NCBI GenBank assembly: GCA_022704585.1
Contig: JAKJGD010000019.1
Coordinates: 1 to 11,612 of the forward strand
Origin: Spirochaetota bacterium
GTDB lineage: Bacteria; Spirochaetota; UBA4802; UBA5550
Direction: 5' to 3'
DNA: 11,612 nucleotides
In this document: positions 1 to 5,477 of the stretch, piece after piece
How the letters are laid out: each line of letters opens with the position of its first letter
How positions within the stretch are numbered: the stretch's first letter is position 1
The notes under the pieces: model-generated
Told to the model about the DNA's origin: nothing
The model's database searches: none
The model's input: only the letters and a program-made list of their open reading frames with translations
Made by a program: the position numbers and the translations under genes

Positions 1-311
1 ACGATCCTGATGCGCCCGTTGGCGACTGGGTGCACTGGGTGGTGTACAACATGCCGGTGTCTACGAAGGAGCTGGCGGAGGGCGTTCAGTCCCTTCCGGC
101 TGGATCGAAGAGTGGAACCAATGGCTTCCGCAAGCCCGGCTACGGCGGTCCCTGTCCCCCGAGCGGCGTACACCGCTATTATTTCAAGATTTTCGCGCTT
201 GACGCGGCGCTCTCCCTTGCTGAAGGAGCAACCAAGGCACAACTCTTAAAGGCCATGGAAGGCCATATCGTGGCCCAAGGCGCCCTCATGGGCAAGTACA
301 AGCGCCAGTAG
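1..311 (+). CDS. YbhB/YbcL-type PEBP family protein, 3' end (5' truncated by window)
   Basis: The reading frame is already open at base 3 and ends at the TAG at 309-311, so only about the last 102 residues are present. They begin with DPDAP followed by WVHWVVYNMP, the ligand-site signature of phosphatidylethanolamine-binding proteins (YbhB/YbcL, 'Raf kinase inhibitor-like'). The C-terminal part, with GYGGPCPPSGVHRYYFKIFALD, is also typical of the family: the GP-PP-G-H-Y-F block lines the anion pocket. Bacterial members are small soluble proteins of about 150-190 aa with no firmly established role; some are periplasmic. Whether this one has a signal peptide cannot be seen. The gene runs tail to tail into lysS with a 1-nt gap and no terminator hairpin between them, so transcripts from the two genes probably overlap. 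Confidence 0.93.
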   Translation, partial: DPDAPVGDWVHWVVYNMPVSTKELAEGVQSLPAGSKSGTNGFRKPGYGGPCPPSGVHRYYFKIFALDAALSLAEGATKAQLLKAMEGHIVAQGALMGKYKRQ

Positions 312-312
312 G

Positions 313-1797
313 TCAGTCCTGCGGCCTCATGGTCGGGAAGAGAAGAACGTCCCGTATCGATTTTTCGCCTGTGAGGAGCATGACCAGCCGGTCTATGCCG
401 ATGCCGAGACCGCCCGTGGGCGGCATGCCTGCCTCGATTGCCTGAACGAAGTTTTCATCCATGGGCGGAGCCTCCTCGTCGACCTCCCGGCGCAGGGACT
501 GCTCGTATAGTGTCTTTCTCTGGAATAGCGGATCGTTCGATTCGCTGTACGCGTTCGCAAGCTCCGTGCCATTGATGAAAAGCTCGAATCTCTGCAGAAA
601 GCGCTCGTCTTCGTAATCGGGCTTGCACAGGGGCGTGGTCTCCACGGGGTGATGTGTGATGAATACCGGCTGGATCAGCTTGTCTTCAACTAAAATCTTG
701 AAGAGCTCGTCTATGGCGAGGCCTCTGACAAAGCCGCCCTTGACGTGGCCGCCGTGTGTGTCAAGCGTGCCTTCCAGCTCTGCATCGCTCATAGACATGA
801 CGTCGAGGCCTGCATATTCTTTCAGCGCATCGGTCACTTTCAGGCGCCGCCAGGGCGTTTTGAGATTTATCTCTTTCCCGTCATACTGAATGGTCGTGCT
901 GCCGCACACGGCGAGCGCGGTCTTCTCGAAAATTTCTTCCGTTATGGCCATCATGTCGCTGAAATCGGCGTACGCCTGGTAAAGCTCGAGCATGGTGAAT
1001 TCCGGGTTATGGGTCCGGTCGATCCCCTCGTTGCGGAAGCACTTGCCGATCTCGTACACGCGGTCGAATCCGCCGACGATGAGCCGTTTGAGGTAGGGCT
1101 CGAGCGAGATACGAAGGTATAGCTTGATGTCCAGGGCGTTATGGCGCGAAGTGAAGGGGGATGCGGCGGCGCCGCCGTATACGGGCTGAAGTACCGGAGT
1201 TTCAACTTCGTAAAAATTCTTTTCGTCGAGAATGCCTTTTATCCGCTTGATGATGGCGATCCGTTTTATAAAAGTTTCTTTCACGCCCGGGGTCACGATC
1301 AGGTCAACGTGCCGGTTCCGGTAACGGAGCTCCTTGTCCGCGAATGCGTCGAAGACCTCGCCATCCTTTTCCTTTACGACGGGAAGAGGCCGTATGTTTT
1401 TCGACAGTAATGTTAACTCGGAGACAAAGACGGAAATTTCGCCGGTCTTCGTTTTTTTTACCCCGCCCTTCACGCCGATGATATCCCCGATGTCGAGCTT
1501 CTTGAAGAGCTCGTAAGATGCATCACCGATGTCTTTCTGTGAGACATAGATCTGTATTCTGCCGTCGCGATCTTGGATGGTGCTGAAACTCGCCTTGCCC
1601 ATGACACGAACGGTCATGATCCTGCCTGCAACACTCACTGATTTAGGGGTGGTTAATGTTTCATCGAACCCGGCGATGATGCCGGCCGAATAATCTGTCA
1701 CACCGTATTTATAGGGAAAGGGATTGATCCCCAGATCCTCGCGGATTTCCCTGAGTTTTTCTTTCCTAACTTTTATTAAACCGCTTTCTTCTTCCAT
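313..1797 (-). CDS. lysS: Lysine--tRNA ligase, class II (LysRS)
   Basis: This 494-aa cytosolic enzyme charges tRNA-Lys with lysine using ATP, and its length is normal for bacterial class II LysRS. The N-terminal third is an OB-fold anticodon-binding domain (about residues 50-150, with SFSTIQDRDGRIQIYVS). The catalytic core has class II motif 2 around residues 248-272 (GKCFRNEGIDRTHNPEFTMLE) and motif 3 near residues 460-480 (GIGIDRLVMLLTG, then IRDVLLFPTMRP). I chose the ATG at 1795-1797, giving MEEESGLIKVRKEKL, because the open frame extends further only to a TTG at 1869, which lies at or upstream of the predicted transcription start, and the extra 24 residues do not look like LysRS. The ribosome binding site is weak (AGGT about 7 nt upstream). 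The gene faces a divergent MORN-repeat gene and overlaps nothing. Confidence 0.98.
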   Translation of the reverse strand: MEEESGLIKVRKEKLREIREDLGINPFPYKYGVTDYSAGIIAGFDETLTTPKSVSVAGRIMTVRVMGKASFSTIQDRDGRIQIYVSQKDIGDASYELFKKLDIGDIIGVKGGVKKTKTGEISVFVSELTLLSKNIRPLPVVKEKDGEVFDAFADKELRYRNRHVDLIVTPGVKETFIKRIAIIKRIKGILDEKNFYEVETPVLQPVYGGAAASPFTSRHNALDIKLYLRISLEPYLKRLIVGGFDRVYEIGKCFRNEGIDRTHNPEFTMLELYQAYADFSDMMAITEEIFEKTALAVCGSTTIQYDGKEINLKTPWRRLKVTDALKEYAGLDVMSMSDAELEGTLDTHGGHVKGGFVRGLAIDELFKILVEDKLIQPVFITHHPVETTPLCKPDYEDERFLQRFELFINGTELANAYSESNDPLFQRKTLYEQSLRREVDEEAPPMDENFVQAIEAGMPPTGGLGIGIDRLVMLLTGEKSIRDVLLFPTMRPQD

Positions 1798-1872
1798 TGC
1801 CGTACCTGCTTTGTTGGATAATCCATCCGTAACTCGTTTCTGCCCTGTTATAAAAAGCGAAACCCGCAATTC

Positions 1873-1900
1873 ATTCTTTGTATGTGACCATTTGTGTCAA
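1873..1900 (-). promoter_or_regulatory. Predicted lysS promoter
   Basis: Reading the minus strand, a perfect -35 TTGACA (1900-1895) is followed after 16 nt by AAGAAT (1878-1873), a 4/6 match to the -10 consensus. Transcription would begin near 1866, giving a leader of about 70 nt before the ATG at 1797. This supports rejecting the TTG start at 1869. Inferred from sequence match only. Confidence 0.5.
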
Positions 1901-1905
1901 ATTAA

Positions 1906-2048
1906 TTTTTTATTTACATATTCCCGCAAGTGCTGGAAAGATACGCTGCATTGCTGATTCCCAACGTAAAAGAAGGTTGGAAATGCAAAAATGGGGCCGT
2001 TCAACCGGTTAAAATTAATAGATGCTGTTTGTTTTTTTTATTTACATA
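1906..2048. repeat. 15-bp direct repeat and TATTTACA boxes in the lysS/MORN intergenic region
   Basis: The region between lysS and the MORN gene is strongly AT-rich and has no coding potential. It holds a perfect 15-bp direct repeat, TTTTTTATTTACATA, at 1906-1920 and 2034-2048. A related AATTTACA follows at 2048-2055. The core octamer TATTTACA recurs in the other divergent intergenic region of this window (9389-9396 and 9420-9427). The rest of the stretch (about 1921-2030) shows nothing I recognise. The boxes could be binding sites for a regulator or simply promoter-associated AT-rich sequence. Confidence 0.5.
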
Positions 2049-2074
2049 ATTTACATCATTTCTATGTTCTTACT

Positions 2075-2103
2075 TTGATTTGTATCGTGTATTGTTATAT
2101 ATT
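2075..2103 (+). promoter_or_regulatory. Predicted promoter of the MORN-repeat gene
   Basis: TTGATT (2075-2080) and TATATT (2098-2103) are separated by 17 nt, a good sigma70-type arrangement. Transcription would begin near 2110, leaving a leader of about 35 nt that contains GGAGG at 2132-2136. Confidence 0.5.
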
Positions 2104-2144
2104 CTCTTAGGTGGATCGGCCATGCCGGTCTGGAGGAATAAACA

Positions 2145-3179
2145 ATGAGCAGATGGGCCGCAACGGCTGTAATGATAATCCTCTTTCCCTTTATGTACGG
2201 AGGGGAAGAGAGTGATGTTTTTGGAAGACCGATGAGGGTCGCGTCGTCAGTGGACGGCGGCGGAAGCCAGGATAATAATCCGAACAGACAACCGGAAGTA
2301 GTTAAGGAGTATTACGCGAGCGGGAAGGTGAAGTCCGAAACCTCGTATGTCGACGGGAAGATTCACGGCAAGAGAAAGCTGTACTATGAAAACGGCAATC
2401 TCCAGAAAGAGGAGGAATATAGCGCCGGCATTCGCGCAGGCGTGTTTTTGGAATACTATGAGGACGGTGCCCTGCGTAATTATGAAACCTACCGGGACGA
2501 CGCGCTGAACGGCGTATGCTATATGCAATACCCCGGCGGCCAGAAGATGATGATCGGACAGTGTGCGAATGGCAAGAAAACCGGAAAGTGGACGCTGTTT
2601 CATAAGAACGGCGAGAAGTACATGGAAGGGAATTTCATCGACAATCTGATGGAGGGATTGTGGCGTTCATACTCTCCGGACGGGGATCTCGATTCCGAGG
2701 GCGAATACTCCAGGGGATCTCAGGCGGGACTCTGGATTTACTATGATAAGAGCAGGAAGATCGAAAAAAAGCTCACCCTGAAGGACGGTGTGGTTGAAGG
2801 TGAGTGCTGGATATACAGGAACGGGAAGCTTGTCGGGGAAGGGATCATGGCGGGTCAGACCCATGACCCGGTCATCAACGGAAGCTGGAAAGCGTACTAT
2901 AAAAACGGCCACCTGGAGTATGAAGGCGTATTTACCATGGGTAAGAAGAACGGAGAATTCAAAGAATATTACAGTAACGGCAATTTGAAGGCTACCGGGG
3001 AATACTTAAATGATCAGAGAAACGGAAGCTGGATTTTCTATGATGATGACGGAAAGACGGTTGACCAGGAAAAATCCGGCCTGTATCAGATGGGGAAATT
3101 GAACAAGCAGAACAATTCACGCATCAGAATGCCTAAGGGCTGCTGGTACCGGGAGCTCGCCTCCGGGAAAAGCCGGTAG
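2145..3179 (+). CDS. MORN_2/YwqK-type repeat protein, probably exported
   Basis: This 344-aa protein consists mostly of about eleven tandem 22-27-residue repeats (residues about 54-325). Each follows a pattern of aromatic pair, (D/N)G, K/L, then -G-y-DG---G-W, for example YYENGNLQKEEEYSAGIRAG and YYKNGHLEYEGVFTMGKKNG. This is the MORN_2 repeat, often labelled 'YwqK family antitoxin'; such repeats build an elongated beta-meander. The N-terminus has a short hydrophobic stretch (about residues 5-19) after Arg3, which may be a signal peptide, although no clean cleavage site is visible; residues 20-53 are a low-complexity linker. The ATG has GGAGG 8 nt upstream (2132-2136). No toxin-like gene lies beside it, so I would not call it an antitoxin. 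The role is unknown; surface or envelope association is an inference from the apparent signal and the repeat type. Confidence 0.88.
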   Translation: MSRWAATAVMIILFPFMYGGEESDVFGRPMRVASSVDGGGSQDNNPNRQPEVVKEYYASGKVKSETSYVDGKIHGKRKLYYENGNLQKEEEYSAGIRAGVFLEYYEDGALRNYETYRDDALNGVCYMQYPGGQKMMIGQCANGKKTGKWTLFHKNGEKYMEGNFIDNLMEGLWRSYSPDGDLDSEGEYSRGSQAGLWIYYDKSRKIEKKLTLKDGVVEGECWIYRNGKLVGEGIMAGQTHDPVINGSWKAYYKNGHLEYEGVFTMGKKNGEFKEYYSNGNLKATGEYLNDQRNGSWIFYDDDGKTVDQEKSGLYQMGKLNKQNNSRIRMPKGCWYRELASGKSR

Positions 3180-3274
3180 CAATCTTCATTCTAAAAATCC
3201 TTGTAAAACTTGAAATACTTTTATTAGTATGTAACCGGTGGGATACTTTCTTTTCAAAATCCGGTAGCGCGGAA

Positions 3275-3286
3275 TTATGCGCATAA
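3275..3286. repeat. 12-bp perfect palindrome TTATGCGCATAA
   Basis: A perfect 12-bp palindrome lies 48 nt before the start of the HD-domain membrane gene, in the 154-nt gap that follows the MORN gene. Size and position suit a dimeric regulator site. The gap has no convincing promoter of its own and no coding potential. The assignment as an operator is speculative. Confidence 0.3.
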
Positions 3287-3333
3287 ACAGCCATGCATTA
3301 AGCTAGATGGCACCATGTAATCAGGACTGATCA

Positions 3334-4578
3334 ATGAATGCGGGCATGTATCATTATCTGCTCCTCTTCGGCGTATACTCGTTCTATGGGTGGCTGATAG
3401 AGTCGGTGTACCGCTCCGTAACCCAGCGGAGGCCGATCAATGCCGGCTTTCTGTTTGGTCCCTTCGTTCCCATCTACGGGTTCGGGGCAATCTTTATCAT
3501 CGTCCTGGAACAAGCCTTCGACCAATGGAATATTCTGCTGAAACTGTTCATGTACGGCCTTGTCCTCTCCGCCATAGAGTATATCGTCGCAGTCCTCATC
3601 GAGACGATATTCACATTAAAGCTGTGGGACTATTCCAAAAACTGGTTTAATATACAGGGAAGGGTATGTCTTCTTTTCTCCGGGTTCTGGGCTATTCTTG
3701 CGCTGGTGTTTGTGTACGTAATACATCCTTACACATCAGGACTGGTCTTTTCATTCGATGACGGGTATGTCCGTGCTGCATCAGCGGTGCTCCTGGTCTA
3801 TATCGGGATTGATTTTACCTTCTCAGTCGCGACCATGGCTGCATTCCGAACGAAGATTGCATACCTCTACTCAGAGTACTTCAACCTGAGCAATGTTGAG
3901 ATAGAGAATATCATTGATTCGTTCAGAAGGATCAGGAGGGCGTTCCCGAACCTGAACACCTATATTGACAGAAAGATCAATGTCGAAATCAAGAGCAGGG
4001 TTAATACGTTTCTGAAATCGATACAGGACAAGGTAATCATGAATCTTAAAGGACGAAAGCCACTTGAGAAGGAATTTTATGAAACGATCGGCGACATCTA
4101 TCGGCATGGCGAGTTCATGAAACTCAAGCGCTATTATCATCATAACTCGTCAATTTATGCGCACGTGCGCGATGTCGCATATTTCTCTTACCGCATCAGC
4201 AAGTATCTCGGCCTGGACTACCGCTCAGCGGCGCGCGGCGCGCTACTGCACGATTTTTTCTTGTACGACTGGCGTAACCATGATGCGCCGGACCTGCCCC
4301 GGAAAAAATATCACGGCATCGAACACCCCAAGATCGCCCTGAAAAATGCCGAGAAGTATTTCTCGCTTAACGAGATCGAGCGCGACATTATCGTCAAACA
4401 TATGTGGCCCCTCACCCTGATGCCTCCCCGGTACAAGGAATCGTTCATCGTGACCTTTGCAGACAAGTACCTTTCGTCGAAAGAGTTTTTTGATGAGTTC
4501 AAGAAACATGCTGTAAAGAAGCGCCCCCGCCGGCCCCGCTTGAAGAGGCGGACCCGCACGGTAAAACATCCCTCTTGA
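3334..4578 (+). CDS. CmpB-like (PF06541-type) membrane protein fused to a C-terminal HD phosphohydrolase domain
   Basis: 414 aa. The N-terminal half (residues about 5-170) has five hydrophobic helices and the marker YSFYGWLIESVY...INAGFLFGPFVPIYGFG, characteristic of the family annotated 'putative ABC transporter permease' (CmpB, PF06541). A basic linker (about 170-265) leads to an HD domain with a full metal-ligand set: His277, His306-Asp307 (in ALLHD), His331 (HGIEHP), His356 (VKHMWP) and Asp377 (FADKY). This H...HD...H...H...D pattern is that of metal-dependent phosphohydrolases/phosphodiesterases. The domain should face the cytoplasm, and the C-terminus is very basic (residues about 395-410). 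The ATG has AGGA 7 nt upstream (3323-3326). No ABC ATPase gene is nearby, so the 'permease' label is probably misleading. The substrate is unknown. The position two genes upstream of a c-di-AMP riboswitch makes a nucleotide-second-messenger role worth considering. Confidence 0.85.
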   Translation: MNAGMYHYLLLFGVYSFYGWLIESVYRSVTQRRPINAGFLFGPFVPIYGFGAIFIIVLEQAFDQWNILLKLFMYGLVLSAIEYIVAVLIETIFTLKLWDYSKNWFNIQGRVCLLFSGFWAILALVFVYVIHPYTSGLVFSFDDGYVRAASAVLLVYIGIDFTFSVATMAAFRTKIAYLYSEYFNLSNVEIENIIDSFRRIRRAFPNLNTYIDRKINVEIKSRVNTFLKSIQDKVIMNLKGRKPLEKEFYETIGDIYRHGEFMKLKRYYHHNSSIYAHVRDVAYFSYRISKYLGLDYRSAARGALLHDFFLYDWRNHDAPDLPRKKYHGIEHPKIALKNAEKYFSLNEIERDIIVKHMWPLTLMPPRYKESFIVTFADKYLSSKEFFDEFKKHAVKKRPRRPRLKRRTRTVKHPS

Positions 4579-4681
4579 AACGCTCACGCAAAAATGGGCT
4601 GCTGCAGGTCTAATAAATCCTTGCTATTTTTCATTACCTGCGTCAGCATGATGACACTGCCCGATAGTTACGGGCAAACAT

Positions 4682-5218
4682 ATGACAGTCCACAATAACA
4701 AGACGGTTCCCATAAACTGGATCGGGGACACAGAAAAGTATATCCTGGTCCCCCGCCTTCAAAGAAAGCGGGTTGTGAAAAAAGTAAAACGCCTTATCAA
4801 GGTGAAGGGTGCCTGTTATTTCACAAAGGGAGTACCCTATAAGCTTATCGATTTTATTTACCGGGCGGTTGTCAGGCTAGGGCTGAAGGAGCGGAAGCTC
4901 ATTTTTTCCCGCGGCTCGGTAAGAGTTAAAGGCCGGCCAACCAGCAATATCGTGGACGTGTACGAGCTTGACTGGGACCTTGGCACCTCGATAATCATTC
5001 CGCTCAAGCGGCGATATGATTCGATCCAGAATTTCACCGTGGCCGGCAGGACGTACCCGGTGCGGCTGATAGAAATCATGGTCCTCTCCGGGCTGCTCCG
5101 GCTGGTCCATGGCGACAAGTCGGAGAACTGGCGCTCCGCGAAAGCGGCCGCCATCATCACGCGCGGGTGGGGAGAAATGGCACAAGATGCTCCGCCTCCG
5201 GTTTCACGTTCTGATTAA
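4682..5218 (+). CDS. Hypothetical protein, basic, 178 aa
   Basis: I do not recognise this protein. It is rich in Lys and Arg in its first half (RLQRKRVVKKVKRLIKVKG at about residues 25-43), then contains alternating beta-like stretches (NIVDVYELDWDLGTSIIIPLKRRYD) and a short helix-like segment RLIEIMVLSGLLRLVHG near residues 123-139. No transmembrane helix or catalytic motif is obvious. The ATG at 4682 is the first possible start after in-frame stops at 4649 and 4652, but it has no recognisable ribosome binding site. A second short frame (4594-4698) that reads like a secretion signal overlaps this start, raising the possibility that the real N-terminus is frameshifted (see findings). It sits 103 nt after the HD-domain gene on the same strand, so co-transcription is possible. 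The long uninterrupted frame and downstream promoter spacing support a real gene. Confidence 0.65.
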   Translation: MTVHNNKTVPINWIGDTEKYILVPRLQRKRVVKKVKRLIKVKGACYFTKGVPYKLIDFIYRAVVRLGLKERKLIFSRGSVRVKGRPTSNIVDVYELDWDLGTSIIIPLKRRYDSIQNFTVAGRTYPVRLIEIMVLSGLLRLVHGDKSENWRSAKAAAIITRGWGEMAQDAPPPVSRSD

Positions 5219-5248
5219 TCGATAACAGAAATAAAAATATGCTTCTCC

Positions 5249-5277
5249 TTGACTTTTTACCGGAGACTGTATATTAT
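5249..5277 (+). promoter_or_regulatory. Predicted promoter of the riboswitch-kimA transcript
   Basis: TTGACT (5249-5254) and TATTAT (5272-5277) are separated by exactly 17 nt, a near-consensus sigma70 promoter. The predicted start near 5284 places the aptamer at the very 5' end of the transcript, as expected for a riboswitch leader. Confidence 0.7.
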
Positions 5278-5284
5278 ATGGTTA

Positions 5285-5402
5285 TTATTTTGCCGAGATC
5301 CGGTTACCACCGGATACGGGGGACCCGTTTTTCAGGGGCGCATTCCGGTACAGGATAGGGCACTTCCAAGCCCGAGCCCGTCAGCTAACCTCGTAGGCGT
5401 TT
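5285..5402 (+). promoter_or_regulatory. Cyclic di-AMP riboswitch (ydaO/yuaA class) aptamer
   Basis: The leader carries the conserved blocks of the ydaO motif in the right order. A 5' TGCCGAGATCCGG block (5291-5303) is followed by GGATACGGGGGACCC (5312-5326), a T-run and GGGGCG; a variable helix leads to GGATAGGG (5353-5360); the hallmark 3' block with GAGCCCGTCAGCTAACCTCG and TAGGCG lies at about 5374-5399. The terminal P1 helix would pair TGCC near 5291-5294 with GGCG near 5396-5399. Known members bind c-di-AMP and usually switch expression off; many control potassium or osmolyte transporters and cell-wall enzymes. Here it precedes a KimA-type K+ importer, an established target of this class. 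The match is from memory of the consensus; a covariance-model search for the ydaO-yuaA family would score it. Confidence 0.93.
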
Positions 5403-5414
5403 GGGAGGCCATGC

Positions 5415-5445
5415 AAAACCGCGCATGCCGGTTTTTTGTTTTTTT
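5415..5445 (+). terminator. Riboswitch-associated intrinsic terminator
   Basis: Stem AAAACCG (5415-5421) pairs with CGGTTTT (5429-5435) around a 7-nt loop, and the T-rich tract continues to 5445 with a single G at 5438. It lies 13 nt after the aptamer and before the ribosome binding site, the expected place for a ligand-controlled attenuator. The stem is A-U-rich at its base, so it may be only moderately efficient by itself. Confidence 0.75.
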
Positions 5446-5474
5446 GCCTCCAAAAAATATTTTTCCCCGGAGGC
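5446..5474 (+). promoter_or_regulatory. Ribosome-binding-site sequestering hairpin before kimA
   Basis: GCCTCC (5446-5451) is exactly complementary to GGAGGC (5469-5474), which contains the Shine-Dalgarno sequence GGAGG of the transporter gene. Between them AAAAA (5452-5456) can pair with TTTTT (5460-5464). A second copy of GGAGGC at 5404-5409, right after the aptamer, could compete for the same GCCTCC. The pairings are seen directly; a role in translation control is inferred. Confidence 0.5.
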
Positions 5475-5477
5475 ATC

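Noticed and set aside
1798..1869. Extension of lysS to a TTG at 1869 (24 more residues)
   Set aside because: The extension does not resemble LysRS N-termini, and the start lies at or upstream of the predicted transcription start; the ATG at 1797 gives the normal length.
2145..3179. Toxin-antitoxin system based on the YwqK label
   Set aside because: No toxin-like gene is adjacent; neighbours are lysS and an HD-domain membrane protein.
3334..3850. Calling the membrane half an ABC transporter permease
   Set aside because: There is no ATPase or binding-protein gene nearby, and the fused HD domain points to a different function; the name is a database legacy.
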